64,000 nucleotides of DNA, from positions 4,193,501 to 4,257,500 of the forward strand of contig NZ_JACBZR010000001.1 of the NCBI RefSeq assembly GCF_013408335.1. Direction: 5' to 3'. The DNA comes from Nocardioides panzhihuensis. Lineage in GTDB: Bacteria; Actinomycetota; Actinomycetes; Propionibacteriales; Nocardioidaceae. Each line of letters opens with the position of its first letter. Position 1 is the stretch's first letter. Positions 1-6,755 of the stretch are shown piece by piece. The translations under genes were made by a program, and so were the position numbers. The notes under the pieces were generated by a model. The model did not search any database. It was given only the letters and a program-made list of their open reading frames with translations, and had not been told where the DNA came from.

Positions 1-578
1 GCGACGAGCACCCACGGACGAGCGTCGAGGTGCGCACCATGGTTCAGGAGGACATCTACCTCGCCCTGACCGAGGGCACCATCGACGTCGGCCTGGTCAA
101 CCTGCTCGACGGCGACGACCTACCGCCGACGGTCGACGGCACCGCGCTTCTCCACGGTCGTCCGATCGTGGCGCTGCCCGCGGCCCACCGACTCACCTCT
201 CGTGACGAGGTCACCGTCGAGGAGCTCCGCGAGGAACCGTTCGTCGGCATGCGCTCGGGCTACCTGATGCATCGCTTCGCCCACCGCGTCTTCGGCCGCG
301 ACCTCCCCCACCACTGGCACGCCACCGATGGCGCCGAGATGGGCAAGATGATGGTCGGCGAGGGCCTCGGACTCACCCTTCTCCCCGACTACAGCGTCGT
401 CGGGGACCCGCGCGAGACCGGCGGGCACATCACCGTACGTCCTCTTGCCGGAGATCGCTCCCGAGTGACGATGGTCGCGGTGCAACGGCACAACGCACGC
501 ACGACCGCGGGCACGCGCAGTCTCCTCGGCCTGCTGGCCGAGACCGCTGCCCGCGCTCAGCCCTCGGCCGGCTCGTAG
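1..578 (+). CDS. LysR-type transcriptional regulator, C-terminal part (5' end outside window)
   Basis: The reading frame is open from the first bases, so the DNA-binding N-terminus lies upstream of the window. The visible ~190 residues match the effector-binding (type 2 periplasmic-fold) domain of LysR regulators: a GLVNLL strand, a PIVALPAAHRL strand-loop, an EELREEPFVGM segment and a GEGLGLTLLP motif near the C-terminus, which is where these proteins read a signal such as an aromatic or acidic metabolite. The ligand cannot be told. Its stop lies inside the 3' end of the convergent hemE gene (22-bp overlap), so the two are not co-transcribed. Family call is firm; target genes unknown. Confidence 0.8.
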   Translation, partial: DEHPRTSVEVRTMVQEDIYLALTEGTIDVGLVNLLDGDDLPPTVDGTALLHGRPIVALPAAHRLTSRDEVTVEELREEPFVGMRSGYLMHRFAHRVFGRDLPHHWHATDGAEMGKMMVGEGLGLTLLPDYSVVGDPRETGGHITVRPLAGDRSRVTMVAVQRHNARTTAGTRSLLGLLAETAARAQPSAGS

Positions 579-1627
579 CTCTGCACGAACTCCGTGAGCC
601 GGGCGAGCTGGTCGGGGTCGGTGGTCGGGATGACGCCGTGGCCGAGGTTGAAGACGTGACCCTTGGCCGTACGCCCCGTCTCGATGATCTTCCCGGCCTG
701 CTCGAGCATCACCTCGGTGGGCGCGAAGACGAGGGCGGGGTCGAGGTTGCCCTGGACACCGAAGCCGTCGCCGAGCTGTCCGATCGCCCAGTCCAGCGGC
801 GTACGCCAGTCGACACCGACGACCTCGGCACCGGCCGAGCCCATCAGGGGCAGCAGCATGGCGGAGTTGACGCCGAAGTGGATCCGCGGGACGCCGAGCT
901 CACCGACGCGGGCCAGCACATCCTTGGAGTAGGGCAGCACGTGGCGCTCGTAGTCGGCGGGCGTGCAGGCGCCGGCCCAGGAGTCGAAGAGCTGCACCGC
1001 GGAGGCACCCGCGCGGACCTGGACCTCCAGGAACGCACCGGAGATGCCGGCGATCTTGCGCATCAGGGCGTCCCACACGTCGGGGGCACCGAACATCATC
1101 GCCTTGGTCTTGGCGTACTCCTTCGAGGGGCCACCCTCGACCAGGTAGGAGGCGACGGTGAACGGGGCACCGGCGAAGCCGATCAGCGGGGTGCCGCCGT
1201 TGATGCCGGCCAGCTCGCCGGTGAGGTTCTGGACGGCCTCGGTGATGTAGGTGACGTGCTCCGGCGTCAGGTCCGGGATCGCCGCCACGTCGGCCAGGGT
1301 GCGCACCGGGTTGGCGATGACCGGGCCGACACCGGGCTTGATGTCGAGGTCGACCCCGACCGCCTTCAGCGGCAGCACGATGTCGGAGAAGAAGATGGCC
1401 GCGTCGACCCCGTAGCGACGTACGGGCTGGAGGGTGATCTCGGTGATCAGCTCGGCGTTCTGGCAGGACTCGAGCATGCCGATGCCCTCGCGCACCTTCA
1501 GGTACTCAGGCAGCGAACGGCCGGCCTGGCGCATGAACCACACCGGCGTACGGCTCGGCTTCTGCCCTGCCAGCGCCTGCAGGAACGGGGAGGATGCGAG
1601 CGCGTCGGAGGTGCTGATCTCAACCAC
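557..1627 (-). CDS. hemE: Uroporphyrinogen decarboxylase
   Basis: Cytosolic enzyme of heme biosynthesis that decarboxylates the four acetate side chains of uroporphyrinogen III to give coproporphyrinogen III. The 356-residue protein has the N-terminal family signature PVWFMRQAGRSLPEY, the FSDIVLP segment with its substrate-binding aspartate, the GFAGAPFTVASY signature and VNLGHG near the C-terminus. I placed the start at the GTG at 1627: the frame stays open upstream but has no better site, and GACCAT lies 6 nt before this GTG, possibly a weak leaderless -10. It is divergent from the DUF3000 gene. hemE next to DUF3000 and rnd is a known actinobacterial arrangement. Confidence 0.95.
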   Translation of the reverse strand: MVEISTSDALASSPFLQALAGQKPSRTPVWFMRQAGRSLPEYLKVREGIGMLESCQNAELITEITLQPVRRYGVDAAIFFSDIVLPLKAVGVDLDIKPGVGPVIANPVRTLADVAAIPDLTPEHVTYITEAVQNLTGELAGINGGTPLIGFAGAPFTVASYLVEGGPSKEYAKTKAMMFGAPDVWDALMRKIAGISGAFLEVQVRAGASAVQLFDSWAGACTPADYERHVLPYSKDVLARVGELGVPRIHFGVNSAMLLPLMGSAGAEVVGVDWRTPLDWAIGQLGDGFGVQGNLDPALVFAPTEVMLEQAGKIIETGRTAKGHVFNLGHGVIPTTDPDQLARLTEFVQSYEPAEG

Positions 1628-1685
1628 ACGGCAATGGTCCCACCCGGTGCGGCGTGTACGCACATCGCGAATCGTGGAGAAGACA

Positions 1686-1697
1686 TACGCTGTTCAC
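1686..1697 (+). promoter_or_regulatory. Leaderless-type -10 (TACGCT) of the DUF3000 gene
   Basis: TACGCT (1686-1691) fits the actinobacterial -10 pattern TANNNT and ends 6 nt before the ATG at 1698, so transcription would begin at or next to the start codon. No Shine-Dalgarno sequence lies within 4-12 nt of this ATG. Transcript mapping would be needed to confirm it. Confidence 0.5.
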
Positions 1698-2336
1698 ATG
1701 GTCGTCCGTGGAGAGTCGCGTCCCACCGCGGGGCCGGAGAGCGGCCCGGCCGCGTTCCGGTCCGCCGCGGAGGGCATGCGCGCCGCGACCTTCCGGCCCG
1801 AGCTGCTGGTCGAGGAGATGCCGGCGCCGCAGCGGATCGCTCCGCACGCCGCGGCGTTGTCGGCCGACGTGACCGTCGACGACGTGGATGTGGCGACCGG
1901 ACGTCTGATCCTGCTGCACGACCCAGACGGCAACGACGCCTGGGGCACGGTGCGCGGGCTGCCCGGAATGTTCCGGCTGGTGGCGTACGTACGGGCCGAC
2001 ATCGACGTCGAGCACATCAGCGATCCGCTGCTGGGCGACGTCGGCTGGTCCTGGCTTGTCGACGCCCTGTCCGGTCATGGCGCCGAGCACGTCGCCGCCG
2101 CAGGCACCGTCACCCGGGTCGCCACCGAGTCCTACGGCGGGATGGCCGAGGAGGACGGCACCGCCCAGATCGAGATCCGCGCCTCCTGGACGCCGGTGGC
2201 GTCGGACTCGGGTGACCTGGACCTGGGCCCGCACACCGAGGCATGGGGCGAGCTGCTCTGCACGGCCGCGGGTCTTCCTCCTGTGCCGGAGGGTGTCACC
2301 GTCATTCCGAGCCGGCGCGGGCAGCGAGGCGCGTGA
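1698..2336 (+). CDS. DUF3000 family protein
   Basis: A 212-residue protein of a conserved actinobacterial family of unknown function, recognised from overall pattern and position (hemE - DUF3000 - RNase D). Visible features are an N-terminal FRSAAEGMRAATFRPELL stretch, an RIAPHAAALSADV segment and a DPDGNDAWG loop in an otherwise mixed alpha/beta soluble protein; there is no signal peptide or membrane segment. The ATG at 1698 was chosen because conserved sequence starts there and a -10-like hexamer sits immediately upstream. Its role is unknown; the constant neighbourhood hints at heme or RNA metabolism, which is only inference. Confidence 0.75.
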   Translation: MVVRGESRPTAGPESGPAAFRSAAEGMRAATFRPELLVEEMPAPQRIAPHAAALSADVTVDDVDVATGRLILLHDPDGNDAWGTVRGLPGMFRLVAYVRADIDVEHISDPLLGDVGWSWLVDALSGHGAEHVAAAGTVTRVATESYGGMAEEDGTAQIEIRASWTPVASDSGDLDLGPHTEAWGELLCTAAGLPPVPEGVTVIPSRRGQRGA

Positions 2337-2415
2337 TCGAGCACCAGCGAGTGACCCACCGCGCCAGCATGCCGCCGCGTCCGTATCCTTGCGCTTGCGC
2401 AACGGAGGTGGAGGA

Positions 2416-3717
2416 GTGACCGAGGACAACGCCGCGGCAGAGACGGACCCGGACGACGCGACGGAGTCCGTGGAGGATTCCGCAGAGGAGCCCGTGGAGG
2501 AGTCCCCTCCGGCGCCGTTGCTGACCCTGCGCGACGGGCTGCCTCCGGTCACCGACACCGATGAGGGCCTGGCCAAGGCCGCCGCGGCCATCGCCGCCGG
2601 CTCCGGGCCGGTCGGGATCGACGCCGAGCGCGCCTCGGGCTATCGCTACTCCAACCGCGCCTACCTGATCCAGCTGCGCCGCGAAGGCTCCGGGATCTGG
2701 TTGATCGACCCGATCGGGTTGACCACCATGCAGCCGCTGATCGACGCACTCGAGGGCACCGAGTGGATCCTGCACGCCGCCACCCAGGACCTCCCCTGCC
2801 TCAGCGACCTCGGCCTGCATCCCTCGGCCCTGTTCGACACCGAGCTCGCGGGACGCCTGCTGGGCTATCCGCGCGTCGGCCTCGGCACTCTGGTCGAGAC
2901 GGTGCTCGGCTTCACCATGCTCAAGGAGCACTCCGCGGCCGACTGGTCGACCCGGCCGCTGCCGGAAGCCTGGCTGGAGTACGCCGCGCTCGACGTCGAA
3001 GTCCTCGTCGAGCTGCGTGACGCGCTGGCCGCCGAGCTCGTCTCGCAGGGCAAGGAGACCTGGGCACGCCAGGAGTTCGACTGGCTGCGCGGCTTCGAGG
3101 CGCCGGTGCGCACCGATGCCTGGCGGCGCACCTCGGGCATGCACCGGGTCCGCGGCCGCCGCGGCCTCGCCGCGGTGCGCGAGCTGTGGACCGAGCGCGA
3201 CCGGATCGCGCAGCAGCGCGACGTCACCCCGAGCCGGATCATCCCCGACGCCGCGATCGTGATCGCCGCGCAGGATGTCCCGCAGGACAAGGCCGCGCTG
3301 CTCGGGTTGAAGGGTTTCCACGGCCGAGGCGCGGAGCGCTATGTGACCTCCTGGGTCAAAGCGCTCAACCGCGCCGTCTCGATGGACGAGGACGAGCTCC
3401 CGGTGCGTTCGCCGCGGACCGAGGGCCCTCCCCCGCCGCGCGCGTGGGCCGACAAGGACCCGGTCGCCGCGCGTCGGCTCACGCTCGCGCGTGAGTCCGT
3501 CAACGCCCTCGCCGAGGCCCGCCACCTTCCCGCCGAGAATCTGCTCACCCCCGACTTCCTCCGCCGTGCCATGTGGACGCCGCCGAAGACCCGCGATCCC
3601 GGCGCCCTGCTCGACGGCATCATCGAGATCCTCTCCGGCTTCGGCGCCCGTGGCTGGCAGATCGCCCTCACCGCCCCGCTCCTCACCGACGCCGTGCTCC
3701 ACGCCGAGACGAACTGA
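2416..3717 (+). CDS. Ribonuclease D-like 3'-5' exonuclease with HRDC domain
   Basis: Predicted DEDDy-family 3'-5' exoribonuclease acting in tRNA 3'-end processing or RNA turnover. In the 433-residue protein, motif I is GIDAERASG (D and E bind metal), motif II is AATQDLPCL and motif III is YAALDVEVL (tyrosine plus aspartate); the C-terminal half contains an HRDC-like RNA-binding region (ARESVNALAEARHLP). The first ~35 residues are acidic and probably disordered. The GTG start at 2416 is preceded by GGAGG at 2404-2408, ideal spacing. A stem-loop follows at 3726-3750. Exact RNA substrate is not deducible. Confidence 0.9.
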   Translation: MTEDNAAAETDPDDATESVEDSAEEPVEESPPAPLLTLRDGLPPVTDTDEGLAKAAAAIAAGSGPVGIDAERASGYRYSNRAYLIQLRREGSGIWLIDPIGLTTMQPLIDALEGTEWILHAATQDLPCLSDLGLHPSALFDTELAGRLLGYPRVGLGTLVETVLGFTMLKEHSAADWSTRPLPEAWLEYAALDVEVLVELRDALAAELVSQGKETWARQEFDWLRGFEAPVRTDAWRRTSGMHRVRGRRGLAAVRELWTERDRIAQQRDVTPSRIIPDAAIVIAAQDVPQDKAALLGLKGFHGRGAERYVTSWVKALNRAVSMDEDELPVRSPRTEGPPPPRAWADKDPVAARRLTLARESVNALAEARHLPAENLLTPDFLRRAMWTPPKTRDPGALLDGIIEILSGFGARGWQIALTAPLLTDAVLHAETN

Positions 3718-3725
3718 GTGAGGTC

Positions 3726-3750
3726 GAGCGGCGAGCTTGCTCGTCCGCTC
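3726..3750 (+). terminator. Stem-loop after rnd
   Basis: GAGCGG-CGAGC-tt-GCTCG-t-CCGCTC forms an 11-bp hairpin with one bulge, 9 nt after the RNase D stop. There is no T-run, as is common for high-GC terminators. It sits directly before the 21-bp repeat array. Confidence 0.5.
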
Positions 3751-3775
3751 GCGCCGAGCGAGGGAGTGACCGCGC

Positions 3776-3907
3776 GAAGCGTCAGGCCCGTCGGCCGAAG
3801 CGTCAGGCACGTCGGCCGAGTTGGCATCGACGTGACGCGTCGGCCGACCTAACCGACGCCTCGGCCGACGTACTTGACGCCTCGGCCGACGTAGGTGACG
3901 CCTCGGC
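3776..3907. repeat. 21-bp periodic array with an orientation switch
   Basis: Six consecutive 21-bp units fill the gap between two convergent genes. Units at 3776-3796 and 3797-3817 differ at one base; 3818-3838 is a diverged central unit; 3840-3860, 3861-3881 and 3882-3902 are close to the reverse complement of the first two and share the core TCGGCCGACGTA. A partial unit runs to 3907. The array is therefore a set of tandem repeats that is also one large inverted repeat, able to fold as RNA from either strand. It ends almost at the stop codon of the solute-binding protein gene (3910). Not a CRISPR array: there are no spacers. Confidence 0.8.
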
Positions 3908-3909
3908 AG

Positions 3910-5271
3910 CTAAGAGCTCGGGGAGATGGAGGGCGACGGCGAGGTCGAAGGCGTCGGCTGGGGGAAGACGGTCTTGGAGAGCTCGTCGATCTGGGCTGCG
4001 AACTCCTCGATCTGCTCGGGCTCGGTGGCCGTGAACGATCCTCGGACAGGGGCGGCGACGATCTTCTGCAGCTGAGCGAGCTGGGTGGCCTCGGGCAGGA
4101 CCTGCATGTCACGCACGGTGTCGGTGAAGATGCGGGCGTTCTTGGGGTTGCGCTCGGGCTGGGTGAAGACCGGGGCGTAGCCGACCTCGGAGTTCACCGG
4201 CACGAAGTGGCCGGTGCGGACCATCCTGACGACCGACTCGGTCGAGATCAGGTAGGTGAGGAAGTCGGCGGTGGCATCCGGGTCGGCGGCCTCTGCGCCC
4301 ATGCACAGTCCGGCGTAGTCACCGGTGGTGCCGTTGCCACCCGGCATCGGCATGACATCCCACTCCATCCCTTCGGTCGCCCGAAGCTCCGAGACCAGGG
4401 ATCGGTCGCCGGCCAGCGCGACCAGGCGGCCCTGCTTGAACGCCTGGAACGGGGTGCGCCCGCCGAGATCCTTCGGGCTGGCCAGCACGTTGGGCTCGTT
4501 GAGCGCCGCGACCAGCTCCTCGTAAGCACCGGCCGAGTCCCCCATCGCGGTGGTCGTCGGGGCCAGCGGGTCGTCGAAGAGGGTCGCTCCCGCGCCGGCG
4601 AGCCAAGGCATCATCGAGGAGAGGTTCTGCTCGACGTAGGTGCCCCGGACACCCTTGTTGTGCTCGGCGGCGTAGGCCATCGCCGAGCTGAACTGCTCGA
4701 GGGTCCAGCCACGAAGGGTGCCATCGGCCCGGAGGCTGGGGGTGGGCAGCCCCTCTTCCTTCATGGTCTCGAAGTCGATCAGCCCGGTGTTGACGTAGAC
4801 GACCTGCGGTGAGACGGAGTAGGGCATGCACTCGAGGCGGCGATCGACGGAGAAGTCCTCCATCGCCTCACGGGAGTACTTGTCGCCGAAGTCGACGTTG
4901 CGGGCCTCGAGCAGGGTGTCCACCGGCTGGATCAGCTTGTCCTCGGCGAACTTCTCGACATCGGCACGCGGGGTCAGCACGACGTCGACCTTCTCGCCGC
5001 TGTTGAGCGCCGCGGTGAGCTGGTCCTCGGTCGGCCACGACTTCACCTCGACGGTGACGTTGGGGACTTCCTGGGTGTACTCGGCCGCCAGCTGCTTGTA
5101 GGTGTCGACCAGCGCCTTGTGGCCGGAGACCCCGAAGACGAGCTTCACCTTCGCCGGGGCCTTCGTCGTAGGGCTCGGCGAGGGCTTCGCTGCGGGCTCA
5201 CCACCGCAGGCCGCGAGGGAGGCCGAGAGAACCGTCACCATAAGCGCCGTTGCCAGCCGCGTGCGCCGCAC
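3910..5271 (-). CDS. ABC-transporter extracellular solute-binding lipoprotein
   Basis: A 453-residue secreted lipoprotein of the type that captures sugars or similar solutes for an ABC importer. The N-terminus has basic residues, a hydrophobic stretch and the lipobox LAAC-GG, followed by a Pro/Lys/Thr-rich linker and a periplasmic-binding fold (KLVFGVSGH, then a hinge-rich body ending in PVRGSFT). The C-terminal ~15 residues are Ser/Pro/Thr-rich. The GTG at 5271 was preferred over an ATG 12 nt upstream because GGAGG lies 5 nt before it. No permease or ATPase gene is adjacent, so it is an orphan binding protein; the ligand is unknown. Confidence 0.85.
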   Translation of the reverse strand: MRRTRLATALMVTVLSASLAACGGEPAAKPSPSPTTKAPAKVKLVFGVSGHKALVDTYKQLAAEYTQEVPNVTVEVKSWPTEDQLTAALNSGEKVDVVLTPRADVEKFAEDKLIQPVDTLLEARNVDFGDKYSREAMEDFSVDRRLECMPYSVSPQVVYVNTGLIDFETMKEEGLPTPSLRADGTLRGWTLEQFSSAMAYAAEHNKGVRGTYVEQNLSSMMPWLAGAGATLFDDPLAPTTTAMGDSAGAYEELVAALNEPNVLASPKDLGGRTPFQAFKQGRLVALAGDRSLVSELRATEGMEWDVMPMPGGNGTTGDYAGLCMGAEAADPDATADFLTYLISTESVVRMVRTGHFVPVNSEVGYAPVFTQPERNPKNARIFTDTVRDMQVLPEATQLAQLQKIVAAPVRGSFTATEPEQIEEFAAQIDELSKTVFPQPTPSTSPSPSISPSS

Positions 5272-5393
5272 CATTTCCTCCATCTGAACACCAGGACCGG
5301 GTCTGTGATGGAACCACAGGGCCCGGTTTACCAGCGATTCACTTTACGATACGTACCTGGACAGATCCTGAGAAGCAGAGCCTGAGAACGGCC

Positions 5394-5804
5394 TCAGCCG
5401 AGGTGCTCGCGTGCGGCCTTGATCACATCGTCGAAGATCGCCTTGGACAGCACATCGCCTTCACGGCGTACGTCGGCGGGGTCCATCCGGATCAGCCGGT
5501 CCAGGCGGACCTCGGAGGGCCTGCCCTGGCGGTCCCAGCCGCCGGTGCCCACATCCATCCAGTGCCGACCGTGCCGCGCCTCCTGCGCCTCGTCACGGTC
5601 GTGGTCCTTGCTGGTCAGCATCAGGCAGAGAAGTACGCCGGCCCGCTGCCCGATCACCAGAACCGGCCGGTCCTTGCCTTTGGTCTCGTCGTCCTCGTAC
5701 GGCACCCAGCCCCAGACGACCTCGCCCGGGTCGGCATTGCCGTCACCGATCTCGGGTTCGTAGGAGATGACGCCCTCGCGCGGGGACGGCTGCGTGTCGG
5801 TCAC
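5394..5804 (-). CDS. PemK/MazF-family toxin-like protein without adjacent antitoxin
   Basis: 136 residues with the SH3-like fold signature of PemK/MazF endoribonucleases: GEVVWGWVPYED near the start of the domain, KGKDRPVLVIG (basic loop and strand) and LMLTSKDHDRD. Such proteins usually cleave mRNA and are inhibited by a small antitoxin encoded just upstream. The GTG at 5804 has GGAG 6 nt before it. The 231 nt upstream hold no convincing antitoxin frame, and the downstream gene is on the same strand but unrelated. It may be a solitary member whose toxicity is lost or controlled otherwise; activity cannot be judged from sequence. Confidence 0.7.
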   Translation of the reverse strand: MTDTQPSPREGVISYEPEIGDGNADPGEVVWGWVPYEDDETKGKDRPVLVIGQRAGVLLCLMLTSKDHDRDEAQEARHGRHWMDVGTGGWDRQGRPSEVRLDRLIRMDPADVRREGDVLSKAIFDDVIKAAREHLG

Positions 5805-5957
5805 TTCGGCTCCTCGGTAGATGGCTGGCGTCGTGGCCGCCCAGCCGAGGCGCACCGCAAAAGATGATGAACACGCCGGACCGGGAGCGCCTCACGGCGC
5901 AAGGCCGCTCGAAGCGGCTGAAGTTGGGACCCGGGGCTGCCGCAGCCCGACGTGTTC

Positions 5958-5979
5958 AAGCACCAGTGTAACGGTGCTT
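5958..5979. terminator. Small stem-loop between two minus-strand genes
   Basis: AAGCACC and GGTGCTT pair around an 8-nt loop. It lies 3' of the 206... to 6036 gene end and 5' of the PemK-like gene, so it may terminate the former. No T-run. Confidence 0.35.
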
Positions 5980-6035
5980 CCAACCCAGCCGCATCAAAGT
6001 GAACAGGAGGCTACCGCACACGCCTCGGCAAGCCT

Positions 6036-6632
6036 CTAGGCCAACCGGTGCTCGAGCTCCGCGTGGCCCGCAGCCTCGAGCTGCTCGGAGAGCTGCAGCA
6101 CGCTGCGTACGTTCGTGGCGGCTGCATCCGGGTCCAGCGCCGCCCGACCGGCGGCGATGACGCGGGCGAACGCGGCAGCACGGAGGAGCACCACCGCGAA
6201 GTCGCTGCCGGCGATACCGCGCAGGACCTCGTCGACCATCGTCTTGAGCTCCTGCGGCCCCGGAGGTTCGGCGACGCCGGCCACGACCTGCGCTACCTGA
6301 GCCTTGGTCCGTCCGGCCTCGAACTCGCGGGCTGCGCCGACCGGATCGGCGTACACCCAGCTGCGGAGCAGGTAGAGCCGCCACAGGCACCCGGCCAGCG
6401 ACTCCGCCGGCGAGCTCGACCAGACCTCCGCGATCGTCTCGATGCCCTCCGACTCGGCCAGATGGAGGATCCGCTCGACGACAGCCGGGTCGTCGCTCTC
6501 CCGCGCACCGCGCACGAGGGCGGTCGCCGCAGCGTCGGCCGCCTCCTGCACCAGGGCAGGGTCGTCTCCCCCGAGGATGGAGTCGAAGAAGCCGTCCCCG
6601 GGACGCATCGGCGAATGAAACTCTCTGGGCAT
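6036..6632 (-). CDS. Conserved hypothetical protein, mostly alpha-helical
   Basis: 198 residues, not assigned to a characterised family. It opens with MPREFHSPMRPGDGF, contains a GGDDPALVQEAADAA helix and continues as a series of amphipathic helices; no signal peptide, membrane segment, metal-binding or nucleotide-binding motif is visible. The ATG at 6632 was chosen over an upstream in-frame ATG (6662) because TACGCT sits 7 nt before it, a leaderless-type -10, and because 6662 lies inside a long inverted repeat. It is downstream of hrpA on the same strand but separated from it by that inverted repeat, so it is probably an independent unit. Confidence 0.6.
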   Translation of the reverse strand: MPREFHSPMRPGDGFFDSILGGDDPALVQEAADAAATALVRGARESDDPAVVERILHLAESEGIETIAEVWSSSPAESLAGCLWRLYLLRSWVYADPVGAAREFEAGRTKAQVAQVVAGVAEPPGPQELKTMVDEVLRGIAGSDFAVVLLRAAAFARVIAAGRAALDPDAAATNVRSVLQLSEQLEAAGHAELEHRLA

Positions 6633-6645
6633 CAGATCGAGCGTA
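6633..6645 (-). promoter_or_regulatory. Leaderless-type -10 (TACGCT) of the 6036-6632 gene
   Basis: On the minus strand TACGCT (6645 to 6640) is followed by 7 nt and the ATG at 6632. There is no Shine-Dalgarno sequence in the interval. Confidence 0.45.
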
Positions 6646-6661
6646 CCGGCCGCAGCACGCA

Positions 6662-6732
6662 TGTAACACGTCGTTCGTAGGACTACTCGCCCTATGGGAA
6701 CGACCGGAAAGTCCTACGAACAGCGTGTTACA
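6662..6732. repeat. 23-bp inverted repeat with 25-nt loop
   Basis: Arms 6662-6684 and 6710-6732 are complementary at 21 of 23 positions. It lies 24 nt past the hrpA stop and before the next minus-strand gene, so it could end the hrpA transcript. The loop contains TACTCGCC followed by TATGGG, which recurs in the hairpin at 60147-60213 although the stems differ. A flanking GTTACAC at 6740-6746 repeats part of the outer stem. Confidence 0.8.
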
Positions 6733-6755
6733 CACTGAGTTACACCGGCCAAGCG

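Noticed and set aside
638..2215. Long plus-strand open frame opposite hemE
   Set aside because: Antisense shadow of a clearly conserved gene; high-GC DNA gives long open frames on the opposite strand. Its protein is Arg/Gly/Asp-biased with no family features.
3776..3907. CRISPR array
   Set aside because: Repeats are contiguous, 21 bp, without unique spacers, and change orientation; no cas genes nearby.
5921..5990. tRNA-like folded segment
   Set aside because: A small hairpin is present, but no cloverleaf, T-loop sequence or anticodon arm could be built.
5805..6035. An antitoxin gene upstream of the PemK-like gene
   Set aside because: The only frame (about 60 residues, 5801-5983 minus) overlaps the toxin start, is Arg/Pro-rich and lacks any DNA-binding pattern.
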